A DNA stretch of 64,000 nt from Salinivirga cyanobacteriivorans (GCF_001443605.1 NZ_CP013118.1:4737001-4801000), one strand, 5' to 3'. Positions 35,734-44,080 are shown, counted from the stretch's first letter. A program made the numbers and translations. Notes: generated by a model from the sequence alone, not told the origin.

Positions 35734-37137
35734 ATGAGAATTAGTAAACTTATTCCGGCTTTGCTGGCTATTGTGATTATTTTTGGAAGTTGCCAGACCG
35801 ATACACAATCCAATGAAAGTCAATCAGCAAAATATGTGTTTTACTTTATCGGAGATGGTGTTTCATTGCCCCAGCTCAGTTTAACAGAAGCATATTTAGC
35901 CCAGAAATCAGGTCAGAAAGGAATGAAGCAATTAAATCAGAGTCAGCTTGAAGCTCACGGTTGGTTTTATACACATGCCGATAACCGCTTTATTACAGGA
36001 TCTGCTGCTGCCGGTACCGCGCTTTCTACAGGATATAAAACTTCTATCAATACAATTGCCAAATCGGCAGATCGTACTCAAAACTATAAGTCCATAGCTT
36101 ATAAAGCCAAAGAAGCAGGTATGAAAGTAGGCATTATTTCTACAGTATCGATCAACCATGCCACGCCGGCTGCCTTTTATGCTAATGCAAACGAACGCAG
36201 CTCGTATTATGAAATTGCCGATCAAATGTTTGCAAGTGGGTTTGATTTATTTGCGGGAGGTGGAATTAAAGACTCAAAGGGTGAGCAGGAAGATTTACCG
36301 GACCTCTATGAGAAAAAGGCGCAATTAAAAATTTTACAAAAAAATGCGGATTTTTTAAATGCGGAACCCGGTAATTTACCCCTGTATTTTTCGCATGAGC
36401 GTTTACAGGGTGGAGCTGCCATGCCTTTTGCAATTGATATGGATGAATCAGATGTTACACTGCAAGAGGTGACAAAAAAGAGCATCGAGCTTTTAAAAAA
36501 CCCTGAGGGTTTTTTCATGATGATTGAAGGCGGAAAGATTGACTGGGCTTGCCATGCCAACGATGCTGCCACAACTATTTTTGGTATGGTCGACTTTGAT
36601 AATGCAATTGGAGAAGCGCTTCACTTTGCCGAAAAACATCCGGACGAAACACTGATTGTGGTCCTTGGAGATCACGAGACTGGTGGTTTAACCCTGGGTA
36701 ATGATGATATGCATTATGAAACAAAATTTGCTATATTACAACATCAGAAAAAATCTCATGAAGCGCTTGAGCGTGAAATAGAGCAACTTATTCAGCAGGA
36801 TGGTACGCTTGAAGAAGCCATGCAATTCATTGATGAAAATCTGGGTTTAGGTACCAAAATAGAGCTTACCAAAGCTGAAGAAGAAAGGCTAAGAGAATCA
36901 TGGAAAGCATCAACTGGCTATTCCGGTCAGAATGTCGAATTACTTTATAGCTCAGTACACGAGTTTTTGTATGAAGCAATAAAAATTCAGAACCGTAAAG
37001 CCGGAGTAGGCTGGACCTCCACTTCACACACGGGGCTTCCTGTTGTTGTGCATGCTCATGGAGTAGGAGCAACCCATTTTGATGGAATTCTCGATAACAC
37101 TGATATTCCCAAACTAATTGAGAAAATCATAAAATAA
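35734..37137 (+). CDS. Alkaline phosphatase, lipoprotein form
   Basis: A 467-residue phosphomonoesterase with a lipobox FGSC (Cys20), hence outer-surface or periplasmic lipid anchoring. Metal and active-site motifs of the PhoA family are present: YFIGDGVS with Asp41, nucleophile Ser90 in FITGSAAAGTALSTG, MIEGGKIDWACHAND with Glu, Asp and His ligands, VLGDHETGG and SHTGLPV. The residue before the nucleophile is Gly instead of the Asp found in the classical PhoA of E. coli (DSAA), which may change activity or metal use. It frees phosphate from organic phosphates outside the cytoplasm. A 73-bp gap separates it from the PNPOx-like gene; no pho-box type site could be identified. Confidence 0.9.
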   Translation: MRISKLIPALLAIVIIFGSCQTDTQSNESQSAKYVFYFIGDGVSLPQLSLTEAYLAQKSGQKGMKQLNQSQLEAHGWFYTHADNRFITGSAAAGTALSTGYKTSINTIAKSADRTQNYKSIAYKAKEAGMKVGIISTVSINHATPAAFYANANERSSYYEIADQMFASGFDLFAGGGIKDSKGEQEDLPDLYEKKAQLKILQKNADFLNAEPGNLPLYFSHERLQGGAAMPFAIDMDESDVTLQEVTKKSIELLKNPEGFFMMIEGGKIDWACHANDAATTIFGMVDFDNAIGEALHFAEKHPDETLIVVLGDHETGGLTLGNDDMHYETKFAILQHQKKSHEALEREIEQLIQQDGTLEEAMQFIDENLGLGTKIELTKAEEERLRESWKASTGYSGQNVELLYSSVHEFLYEAIKIQNRKAGVGWTSTSHTGLPVVVHAHGVGATHFDGILDNTDIPKLIEKIIK

Positions 37138-37332
37138 AAACTAATTTTTTCATATGTCTATTTTGAATTTTCAAAGGTCATATGGAACCTCCCATTCCCT
37201 GTTTTAAAGCTTTTTACCTGTAAAGTTCCAAATAATCATGCGCGTGTGTGTTCCGCCAGCCGGCGGATCATGGCTCGGTTCATCATAAATTATTAAATAA
37301 GGCGCGTGGTTAAATCCAATGCGCCTTATCTA

Positions 37333-37401
37333 TTTATTATCAGTCTGTTGCTTTTAATGTGTTGATCTCGAGTTGCTTGTATTTGTGGTAGGCTGACTAA
37401 T
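37333..37401 (+). repeat. Direct repeat, left copy
   Basis: Sixty-nine bases starting TTTATTATCAGTCTGTTGC are repeated at 38410-38478 with about six differences by eye. The first 32 bases and a 21-base internal block are identical. The copies bracket the inverted-repeat-bounded core. Confidence 0.9.
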
Positions 37402-37470
37402 TTCCTGTTTTGTGCATTGGGACACCCACATTTAATTTCTATAAAAGCTATTTTTCTATTTGGTCATAAA

Positions 37471-37504
37471 CCTACTTTTTTTGCTACAGGTCAAAAAAAG
37501 TAGG
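37471..37504. repeat. Perfect 13-bp hairpin
   Basis: CCTACTTTTTTTG and CAAAAAAAGTAGG pair around the 8-nt loop CTACAGGT. It has the same design as the hairpin at 38090-38119 (pyrimidine-rich arm with a T-run, short loop, purine-rich arm with an A-run). Confidence 0.85.
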
Positions 37505-37516
37505 CAAAAAAACCCC

Positions 37517-37665
37517 GCCGCTTACAGAAAAATGCTAAAAACCTGCTCATTATGACTAAAGTTTACGAACTCACACCGATTTTTTCTGAAAAATCGGTGC
37601 TCAAACAGCGCAAACTTTGACGCCATAATGAACAGGTTTTCTTAACGCATTTTTCTTCATGCGGC
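37517..37665. repeat. Extended nested hairpin of 149 bp
   Basis: Successive arms pair from the outside in: GCCGC/GCGGC, GAAAAATGC/GCATTTTTC, AAAACCTG/CAGGTTTT, TCATTATG/CATAATGA, AAAGTTT/AAACTTT, and a terminal stem CACCGATTTTT/AAAAATCGGTG (37574-37599) with a TCTG loop. About 48 base pairs are possible in 149 bases, interrupted by small bulges. It could form a cruciform in DNA or a long stem in RNA on either strand. No T-run follows. Confidence 0.85.
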
Positions 37666-37941
37666 TATAAAAGCAACTGTTATCCACTACATCAACGACA
37701 AGGCCCAAAGCGGGCTGGCCCGATCAAATTACTCGTAAACTTCCCGTTTTTCACGGGACAGGCTGTGAGGGCTAAAGCCGTAGGCGGGCCAGCGCCAGGG
37801 TGAATGTTCTACTCGAATTAATCCAAAAAATGATTGAAAATCATAATTATGGATTGTATGAGAGTAAATCCGGATATAGAAAATATTAGCAATTGCTGAA
37901 GGCAGTTGTGCTATATTTTCATAATCGGGGTTCAATCAATA

Positions 37942-37986
37942 TAAATGACATAAAAGAGGCTTGTCCAGCTTTTATTATGTCATTTA
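37942..37986. repeat. Perfect 12-bp inverted repeat
   Basis: TAAATGACATAA (37942-37953) and TTATGTCATTTA (37975-37986), spacer 21 nt. One of several stem-loops in the gene-free region; role unknown. Confidence 0.75.
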
Positions 37987-38089
37987 ATTTATTGAGCAGA
38001 GCGGGGTGAACAGCCTGTTCCGATAGAATCGGAAGCGAAGCCCTCATGAGCCGATAGGCGAATAACCGTAATTTGATCTTGATTTTTTG

Positions 38090-38119
38090 CCCCACTTTTT
38101 TATCAAGAAAAAAGTGGGG
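38090..38119. repeat. Perfect 12-bp hairpin
   Basis: CCCCACTTTTTT and AAAAAAGTGGGG pair around ATCAAG. CTTGAT just upstream (about 38078-38083) can also pair with the ATCAAG loop, so two alternative structures exist. Confidence 0.85.
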
Positions 38120-38409
38120 AGGTCAATTGCTTACCAGAAGTTGCTATAATCAAATAACTTGTTAGTATACAGTTTATTGTGGTAATTAATAGCTTTTAAG
38201 CAAATAACCCGAAAATTAATTTTCATCATTTTCCATAAGCTATTCATTATTAGAACCTTAGGTGTTTGTGGAATGATTTTTAAATCGCTGCGCACTCGAA
38301 ATCTATTAAAAAAATAAAGCCGGTCACCCAAAACAGAGATTTTTGTGAGTGTAAATTGCTACTAATCAGCATATATTATCAGCGAAATACTATTCATGCA
38401 CAAAACAGG

Positions 38410-38478
38410 TTTATTATCAGTCTGTTGCTTTTAATGTGTTGGTTTTGAGTTGCTTGTATTTGTGGTAAGCTGGCTTAT
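38410..38478 (+). repeat. Direct repeat, right copy
   Basis: Matches 37333-37401 in the same orientation, 1077 bp downstream. Similarity may extend weakly for 15-20 more bases (CCTGTTTT and CATT follow in both copies), including a degenerate version of the left terminal inverted repeat. Confidence 0.9.
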
Positions 38479-38619
38479 TTTAACCCTGTTTTAACATTTA
38501 TTTTATACCTGTGTCAGGATTTTTTCGTTCTTTAGTTAGAGAATTATACTTAGTGTTTTTTGTATAGTTCCGTTTAGGAAAACAAAAAATCACCGGGACC
38601 AATATATAAAACAAAATAT

Positions 38620-38814
38620 ATGAAAATGCTTGATCATCAAAAAAATATACTTCGCAACCTGCATCATAATCACAATTTATTCATTAAGGAGATAAAAAAA
38701 TCAATACAGTGGCTATCTGAACAGGAGTTAAAAGATCTGGAGCAGTGGATTTCAAAAGAGCTTGTGCAGGTTTACGATCATGAAGTTCAACGATTATTCA
38801 GGATGGCAGTCTAA
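38620..38814 (+). CDS. Small charged helical protein, function unknown
   Basis: A 64-residue frame (or 62 from the second ATG at 38626), rich in His, Gln, Lys and Glu with a leucine pattern suggesting two amphipathic helices. No signal peptide, membrane helix or known domain. It may be a real small cytoplasmic protein: the composition is gene-like and its stop abuts the opposite-strand TonB-like stop exactly (TAA at 38812-38814, then TTA on the other strand). No homologue is recognised, so the confidence is moderate. Confidence 0.5.
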   Translation: MKMLDHQKNILRNLHHNHNLFIKEIKKSIQWLSEQELKDLEQWISKELVQVYDHEVQRLFRMAV

Positions 38815-39573
38815 TTACTGCGCCACAAAATGAAACTTAATCTTGCCGCTTTGTTCTCCCTTTTTTCCCCTGGTGAATATGGCATTTTGAGCTGCTTGCA
38901 GGGCAGCGTCAGTGAAACACTCATCTGTCGAAGTGCTTGCCTGCTCATCGAGCTGAGCTCTTTTTACAAGGCCATTGGGTAATACAACAATTTTAACGGT
39001 AATATCAGCGGATCCCTGGCACAAATAAACCGGCACATCAATATATCGAATTTGACGGTCATCTAAATAAAAAACAATATTAGATGGCCCGGTATAAACC
39101 TCTCTTTTTACATTCTGTGGTTTACTCTTTTCGGGAACAGTTATTTCCGGACCTTCGTCATAAGTGGGTTTATTTGTAATATATTTTTCGTACTCTTCCT
39201 GACCTATTGCATTCTTTATTAATTGTTGGCGGTACGCTTCTTCGGTTTGGTTTTGTTCTAATTTTGTTTGCGTATGATTTTGATCTTCTGCTTCTTCAGC
39301 TTTATTGACAGCTATGTTTTTTCTTTGTTCCAAAGGCATTTCCTGCTCAAGCATCTCATTAATTGATTTGTCAAGCTCTTCCATTCGTTTTTCTTCTTTG
39401 AATGGGTCAGGTACTTCAAAATCTTGTTCATCAACCAAAACAATAAACTCCTGATGTTTTTTTTTGGCATTTATTTCAAAAACCAAAAGAGTAGATAACA
39501 CCACAATGAGTGTGACAAGCGTGGCCAATGCTGCTTTTTGGAATAGCGAAATATCTTTACGGTTCGGTTTCAT
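38815..39573 (-). CDS. TonB-like energy transducer protein
   Basis: A 252-residue protein with a short cytoplasmic basic start, one membrane helix (about 12-34, AALATLVTLIVVLSTLLVF), a long charged periplasmic linker rich in Glu, Gln and Lys (40-170) and a compact C-terminal domain (about 180-252) resembling TonB_C: ADITVKIVVLPNGLVKRAQLD, then DAALQAAQNAIF and GKIKFHF. TonB proteins pass proton-motive energy from ExbB/ExbD to outer-membrane receptors. The YP motif usual in this domain is replaced by VYLCQG, and a second cysteine in DECF could form a disulfide. The linker lacks the proline repeats of classical TonB. Upstream, 39 bp away, is a 79-residue protein on the same strand. Confidence 0.7.
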   Translation of the reverse strand: MKPNRKDISLFQKAALATLVTLIVVLSTLLVFEINAKKKHQEFIVLVDEQDFEVPDPFKEEKRMEELDKSINEMLEQEMPLEQRKNIAVNKAEEAEDQNHTQTKLEQNQTEEAYRQQLIKNAIGQEEYEKYITNKPTYDEGPEITVPEKSKPQNVKREVYTGPSNIVFYLDDRQIRYIDVPVYLCQGSADITVKIVVLPNGLVKRAQLDEQASTSTDECFTDAALQAAQNAIFTRGKKGEQSGKIKFHFVAQ

Positions 39574-39612
39574 TACCGCAAAGATAAATAAAGCATGTGA
39601 AAGGTGGAAGGG

Positions 39613-39852
39613 CTAAGCCTCGAAAGCCGATTTAGATTTTTGCAGAAACCGAATGAGTTGTGGCAGATTGCATATACCATTAAGCTCTTCTTGTTGGTTA
39701 TGCAGGCTAAAATGCTCCTCCAGGTCAGCATAGAATTTGTGCCGTTCGGTGGCAAAATCAGGTGATGAAAGAAACCGGAAACCCGATACTTCATCATTGA
39801 TTAACGCATGCTTTTCGAGCAAAGCATATAATTGCGAAATGACCTGGTTCAT
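39613..39852 (-). CDS. Small acidic protein, function unknown
   Basis: A 79-residue frame starting at ATG 39852 (MNQVISQLYALLEKHALIN), probably alpha-helical and cytoplasmic. No known domain is recognised. It precedes the TonB-like gene by 39 bp on the same strand, so the two may be co-transcribed. Gene-like composition and lack of competition on the other strand support it. Confidence 0.55.
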   Translation of the reverse strand: MNQVISQLYALLEKHALINDEVSGFRFLSSPDFATERHKFYADLEEHFSLHNQQEELNGICNLPQLIRFLQKSKSAFEA

Positions 39853-39952
39853 AGAGATAAATTTTGATATAAGTTATGGATAAAAAGAATACTTCCAAAA
39901 TTTAATTCTTATGATAAACAATTATTAAAATGTTAAAATATCTGCAAGTCAA

Positions 39953-39984
39953 TAAAAAAGGCAGGTCTTAATATGAAACCTGCC
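39953..39984 (-). terminator. Rho-independent terminator of the mce-mmd-oad operon
   Basis: GGCAGGT and ACCTGCC form a stem with an 11-nt loop; on the minus strand a run of T follows (plus-strand A at 39954-39959). It begins 22 bp after the oadB stop. Confidence 0.85.
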
Positions 39985-40005
39985 TCTAATTGGTAATATA
40001 TTTTT

Positions 40006-41652
40006 TTACATTAAGAAACTGAGCAATATACCTGCACCAACTGCCGATCCGATAACGCCAGAAACATTTGGCGCCATGGCATGCATTAGCAAATGGTTTG
40101 TAGGATCTTCTTTCACACCCATATTTTGTACAACCCGGGCACTATCAGGCACAGCTGATACTCCGGAGGCTCCAATCATTGGATTTACCGGATTATGGTT
40201 AGGAGAGAGCCAATTCATGATTTTGGCAAAAATAAGACCACCCATTGTAGCTATAGCAAATGATGCGGCTCCAAGTCCGAAAATCAATATAGAGTCTTTT
40301 GTAAGGAAGACATCAGCCTGGGTAGATGCACCTACGGTTAAACCAAGCAAAATTGTAATTGTATCAATTAGTGCATTGCTGGCGGTATTGGCCAATCGGG
40401 CTGTTACCCCACTCTCTTTTAGGAGGTTGCCAAAGAAAAGCATCCCCAGAAGTGGGAGAGAAGTGGGTGCAATGAATGCTGTAATTAGCAATCCGAATAT
40501 TGGAAATAATATTTTTTCCAGTCGAGAAACAGCACGCGGCGGCCGCATTTTAATCAGGCGTTCACGTTTGCTGGTAAAAAGCTTAATTATAGGGGGTTGA
40601 ATTACTGGTACAAGTGCCATATAGGAATAGGCAGCAATGGCAATTGGTCCGATCAGGTTCTTCACCAGAATTGGTGCCCCACTCGGATCATACCCTATAA
40701 TGTTGACCCCATTGGCAAGTTTAGATGAGAGAAAAATCGCAGTCGGTCCATCTGCACCTCCAATAATACCTATTGCACCTGCTTCTGCCGGGGCAAAGCC
40801 CAGGTATAGTGCACCAAGGAAAGTGATAAATATACCAACCTGCGCAGCAGCGCCAAGTAACATTAGGCGTGGGTTCGACATCAGAGATGAAAAGTCCGTC
40901 ATTGCCCCGATACCAAGGAATATGAGGGGTGGATACCATCCCTGAACTACACCCTGATACAGGTAATTCATAACACTACCAGGCTCATAAACACCCAGTT
41001 GCAGGTTAAAGTCAACAGCCTGGAACATGGGTATATTTCCTATGAGAATTCCGGTTCCAATAGGAATAAGCAATAGTGGCTCGTAATCATATTTTATGGC
41101 CAGAAAGATGAAGAAGAGCCCAATCACGATCATGATTAGATTTCCATGTGTGACATTGGCAAAACCCGAGAACTCGTAGAAGTTTATTAATCCGGCTGTT
41201 GCACCTGAGTAATTGGTATAAGTTGTGTGGTTCATTACCAACTTACCATCTTTGAGGTAGCCTTCACGCGTTCCAAGGTCTACAACTTCATCTGTAGTAC
41301 GGTAATTTGATGAGCGGTTATTGGGATCTGTATTGCGATGGAAGTGTGTAATTTTTTTCGGTGTGAAAATCATTACCACTTTATTTCCTACAATCTTCCA
41401 TTTTCCCGGATACCTGGTTTTAGCCGAATCCATTTCAAAAGATCCATCCGCCTTAAAGGTTAAAAACTTGTATCTTTCGACAGTTTCTACTTCCTCGTTG
41501 GCATCTTCAGCTATTGGGCGGGGTAAATAACCGCCGGCTTTGTTAAGCCATTTGCCGTCAAGTAATTGTGCTTTGATATCTTGTTTCTGTGCCTGACCTG
41601 ATGTAGCACCCAGGAACAAAAACATCAATAGCAGGAGAAATATGTTTTTCAT
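40006..41652 (-). CDS. oadB: Sodium-translocating decarboxylase beta subunit with extra secreted-type N-terminal domain
   Basis: A 548-residue protein, about 110 longer than classical OadB/MmdB. Residues 1-21 are a signal peptide (ending GQAQ), and residues 25-150 resemble a lipocalin-like fold (DGKWLNKAGG, FKADGSFEMDSAKTRYPGKWKIVGNKVVMIF). The classical subunit starts near 165 (HGNLIMIVIGLFFIFLAIKYDYEPLLLIPIGTGILIGNIP) and contains GIIGGADGPTAIFLSSKLA, ANTASNALI and MGASG-like NPMIGASGVSAVPDSARV with the conserved Asp, Asn and Ser sites of sodium transport. In the operon mce-mmdA-oadG-mmdC-oadB it removes CO2 from carboxybiotin while exporting sodium. The N-terminal domain would sit outside the cytoplasm. 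Whether it is standard in related genera I cannot tell here. Confidence 0.9.
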   Translation of the reverse strand: MKNIFLLLLMFLFLGATSGQAQKQDIKAQLLDGKWLNKAGGYLPRPIAEDANEEVETVERYKFLTFKADGSFEMDSAKTRYPGKWKIVGNKVVMIFTPKKITHFHRNTDPNNRSSNYRTTDEVVDLGTREGYLKDGKLVMNHTTYTNYSGATAGLINFYEFSGFANVTHGNLIMIVIGLFFIFLAIKYDYEPLLLIPIGTGILIGNIPMFQAVDFNLQLGVYEPGSVMNYLYQGVVQGWYPPLIFLGIGAMTDFSSLMSNPRLMLLGAAAQVGIFITFLGALYLGFAPAEAGAIGIIGGADGPTAIFLSSKLANGVNIIGYDPSGAPILVKNLIGPIAIAAYSYMALVPVIQPPIIKLFTSKRERLIKMRPPRAVSRLEKILFPIFGLLITAFIAPTSLPLLGMLFFGNLLKESGVTARLANTASNALIDTITILLGLTVGASTQADVFLTKDSILIFGLGAASFAIATMGGLIFAKIMNWLSPNHNPVNPMIGASGVSAVPDSARVVQNMGVKEDPTNHLLMHAMAPNVSGVIGSAVGAGILLSFLM

Positions 41653-41675
41653 TTTATTATTGGCTTTTTGTTCCC

Positions 41676-42098
41676 TTATTCCATTTCTAATAAGATGTCA
41701 TCTTGTAGCACACTATCGCCCTCTTTAACTTTAATATTCGCAATTGTGCCCTCTTTTTCGGCCTGAATATTATTTTCCATTTTCATGGCTTCCATAACCA
41801 ATAGTGTTTGCCCTTTTATGACAGTATCTCCGGGTTGTACATTAATCTTCATGATGCTACCCGGTAGTGGAGCTTTAACTTTATGCCCTCCGCTCTGAGA
41901 TTTTTGTAACTTCCCTTCACCGGGTTTTTTAGACACTGGTTTGCGAACCAATTTCGGTGTCTTTTTTGATGTGGCAGCCTGCTCAACCTCTACTTTATAG
42001 GTTGTACCATTTACATCGACATCAAGTTGGTTTTCGTCAGTTTCATTTACTGCAATGTCGTATTTCTGACCTTTTATTATGAATTTGAATGTCTTCAT
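41676..42098 (-). CDS. Biotin carrier subunit of the decarboxylase
   Basis: A 140-residue protein: an N-terminal part of about 40 residues, a flexible Lys/Pro/Ser-rich linker, and a C-terminal biotinyl domain with VMEAMKMEN (biotin on the Lys of EAMKM near residue 106) and PLPGSIMKINVQPGDTV. It carries the carboxyl group from the transferase subunit (mmdA product) to OadB. It lies 13 bp after the oadG-like gene and 23 bp before oadB. Its usual name is mmdC or the gamma/biotin subunit, depending on nomenclature. Confidence 0.92.
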   Translation of the reverse strand: MKTFKFIIKGQKYDIAVNETDENQLDVDVNGTTYKVEVEQAATSKKTPKLVRKPVSKKPGEGKLQKSQSGGHKVKAPLPGSIMKINVQPGDTVIKGQTLLVMEAMKMENNIQAEKEGTIANIKVKEGDSVLQDDILLEME

Positions 42099-42111
42099 TT
42101 TGAGTTATTTA

Positions 42112-42477
42112 TCAAAATTTAAGTTTTACGGGTTGATTTTGTACTCCATATATTTTTGAACTCCATGGAGAGTACTTTCTCGACATGTTCTTGATGGTGA
42201 TGATATTAGATTCTTCATCGTGCATCTCACTGTAGTATAGATGCACTGCGGCTGCTATTGCAGCACTCTCATCACCAGGAACTGAAAAGTCGTCCTGGTC
42301 TGCACATTCATATTTCCCTTCGCGTCTTAACTGGCTGCGAATATTCATATTAATGATTCGTGGCAGTTGCGAAAATACCAGGTAAAGGAGAACCAGCGCA
42401 GCAAATACAACCACAATACCTACTAAGGCTACGGTATATCCTCCCTGACTGGCTATAGATGCAATGATATTCATCAT
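42112..42477 (-). CDS. OadG-like small membrane subunit of the decarboxylase
   Basis: A 121-residue protein with one N-terminal membrane helix (about 14-38, YTVALVGIVVVFAALVLLYLVF) and an acidic cytoplasmic segment (GDESAAIAAAVHLYY is the family motif), ending in a basic tail WSSKIYGVQNQPVKLKF. The OadG/MmdD family joins the carboxyltransferase subunit to the membrane pump. Position between mmdA (11 bp) and the biotin protein (13 bp) fits. Start ATG at 42477, with a second ATG directly after it. Confidence 0.85.
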   Translation of the reverse strand: MMNIIASIASQGGYTVALVGIVVVFAALVLLYLVFSQLPRIINMNIRSQLRREGKYECADQDDFSVPGDESAAIAAAVHLYYSEMHDEESNIITIKNMSRKYSPWSSKIYGVQNQPVKLKF

Positions 42478-42488
42478 AGTTTCTAGCT

Positions 42489-44048
42489 TTATAATGGTAT
42501 ATTCGAGTGTTTTTTAGGTGGATTCACAACTTTCTTGGTCGCAAGTAAGTCAAGGCCCCTGCAAATGCGGAAACGTGTATTACGTGGCTCTATAACGTCA
42601 TCTATGTAACCTAAAGCAGCTGCTTTGTATGGGTTAGAAAACTCTTTCTCATACTCTTCCTGCTTTTCAGCCATGAATTTCTCTCTTTCTTCATCGCTTT
42701 CAATTTCTTTAAGCTTACGTCCTTCAAGCACTTCAATAGCTCCCTTTGCACCCATTACAGCAATTTCAGCCGATGGCCATGCATAGTTCAAATCTCCCCT
42801 TAATTGCTTGCAGCTCATTACATCGTGTGCACCACCATAAGATTTACGTATGGAAATGGTAATTTTTGGCACAGTGGCTTCACCATAAGCAAACATAAGT
42901 TTTGCTCCATGGATTATAATTCCGCCTGATTCCTGTCCGCTTCCTGGTAAGAAACCCGGAACATCAACCAGTGTGATAATTGGGATATTAAATGCATCGG
43001 CAAATCTTACAAATCGGGCGGCTTTGCGTGAGGCGTCAATATCGAGCACTCCTGCCAGGTAATTTGGCTGATTGGCAATAATCGCTACAGGTTGACCGTG
43101 GAACTTGGCAAAGCCGGTTATGATGTTTTTAGCATAATTACGATGTACTTCCAGGAACTCGCCATAATCGGTCAATGCCTCAATAATATCGATCATATCG
43201 TACGGTATGTTTGGATTTTCGGGCACCATGGTGTTAAGTGCATCTTCCATACGATCAATGGGATCTGTACATTCTGTAACAATCGGATCCTCAAGGTTAT
43301 TTTGCGGAAGGTATTCGAGCAATTTACGAATTAGCATAAGCCCTTCGTTTTCGCTCTCTACCATAAAATGCGAGACTCCTGATTTTGAGGCGTGCACTTT
43401 GGCTCCTCCTAAATCTTCGGTTGTGATATCTTCGCCAGTTACTGTTTTAACCACTTTTGGACCAGTAACAAACATGTAGGAGTTGTCTTCCGTCATCATG
43501 ATAAAGTCGGTGAGTGCTGGTGAATATACTGCACCACCTGCACAGGGGCCGAAGATAGCTGAAATTTGGGGTATTACACCAGAAGCAAGAATGTTACGTT
43601 CAAAGATCTCGGCATAGCCTGCCAATGATGTTACACCTTCCTGAATGCGCGCACCACCAGAATCGTTAATGCCAATAACAGGGGCACCAACCTCCATGGC
43701 TTTGTCCATTATTTTACAGATTTTTTGCGCAAACGTTTCCGACAACGAACCGCCAAATACGGTGAAGTCTTGCGAGAATACAAATACTTTGCGGTTATCG
43801 ATTGTACCGTAACCAGTCACAACACCGTCACCAAGTATTTTCTTTTTCTCCATCCCAAAATTTGTGCATCTGTGGGTGACAAACATGTCGAATTCTTCGA
43901 AACTACCTTCGTCCAATAGTTCCTCAATTCTTTCGCGGGCGGTTAGTTTTCCTTTTGAATGCTGAGATTCAATTTTTTTCTGACCACCCCCTAAATAGGC
44001 TTCTTCACGAACCTTAATAAGGTTTTTGATTTTATCTTGCGTTGACAT
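42489..44048 (-). CDS. mmdA: Methylmalonyl-CoA decarboxylase alpha / propionyl-CoA carboxylase beta subunit (carboxyltransferase)
   Basis: A 519-residue carboxyltransferase of the acyl-CoA carboxylase beta family: [52 protein letters not shown] (oxyanion hole), [33 protein letters not shown], and the C-terminal [14 protein letters not shown]. In this operon, with epimerase upstream and the sodium-pump subunits downstream, it most probably transfers the carboxyl of (S)-methylmalonyl-CoA to biotin, yielding propionyl-CoA. Propionyl-CoA carboxylase beta is sequence-related; the oadG/oadB context decides for the decarboxylase direction. Gap to mce is 32 bp. Confidence 0.94.
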   Translation of the reverse strand: MSTQDKIKNLIKVREEAYLGGGQKKIESQHSKGKLTARERIEELLDEGSFEEFDMFVTHRCTNFGMEKKKILGDGVVTGYGTIDNRKVFVFSQDFTVFGGSLSETFAQKICKIMDKAMEVGAPVIGINDSGGARIQEGVTSLAGYAEIFERNILASGVIPQISAIFGPCAGGAVYSPALTDFIMMTEDNSYMFVTGPKVVKTVTGEDITTEDLGGAKVHASKSGVSHFMVESENEGLMLIRKLLEYLPQNNLEDPIVTECTDPIDRMEDALNTMVPENPNIPYDMIDIIEALTDYGEFLEVHRNYAKNIITGFAKFHGQPVAIIANQPNYLAGVLDIDASRKAARFVRFADAFNIPIITLVDVPGFLPGSGQESGGIIIHGAKLMFAYGEATVPKITISIRKSYGGAHDVMSCKQLRGDLNYAWPSAEIAVMGAKGAIEVLEGRKLKEIESDEEREKFMAEKQEEYEKEFSNPYKAAALGYIDDVIEPRNTRFRICRGLDLLATKKVVNPPKKHSNIPL

Positions 44049-44080
44049 TTTAATATATCAGATTGTATGATTAATAGAAA

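Larger units (their letters stand above)
37404..38409. mobile_element. Inverted-repeat-bounded non-coding element (putative MITE-like)
   Basis: CCTGTTTTGTGCAT at 37404-37417 is matched by its exact reverse complement ATGCACAAAACAGG at 38396-38409, giving 14-bp perfect terminal inverted repeats around 1006 bp with no transposase and several internal hairpins. Outside each end lies one copy of the 69-bp direct repeat, two bases away on the left and immediately adjacent on the right. The layout suggests a non-autonomous element or the product of recombination between repeats. No target duplication of normal size was identified. The call is inference from structure only. Confidence 0.4.
37138..38619. 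other. Gene-free, hairpin-rich region
   Basis: Nearly 1.5 kb with no credible gene; open frames here are short and lack any coding character. It contains a hairpin ATAAGGCGC/GCGCCTTAT (37297-37329) that may end the phosphatase transcript, two long direct repeats, an inverted-repeat-bounded core of about 1 kb, and at least six stem-loops, including one of 149 bp. The individual structures are listed separately. The GC-richer patches and palindromes differ from the neighbouring genes and suggest a mosaic of small repeat elements. Confidence 0.8.

Noticed and set aside
37729..38331. Short open frames of 66-68 codons in the hairpin-rich region
   Set aside because: They run through palindromes, have no gene-like composition and no domain; no start signal supports them.
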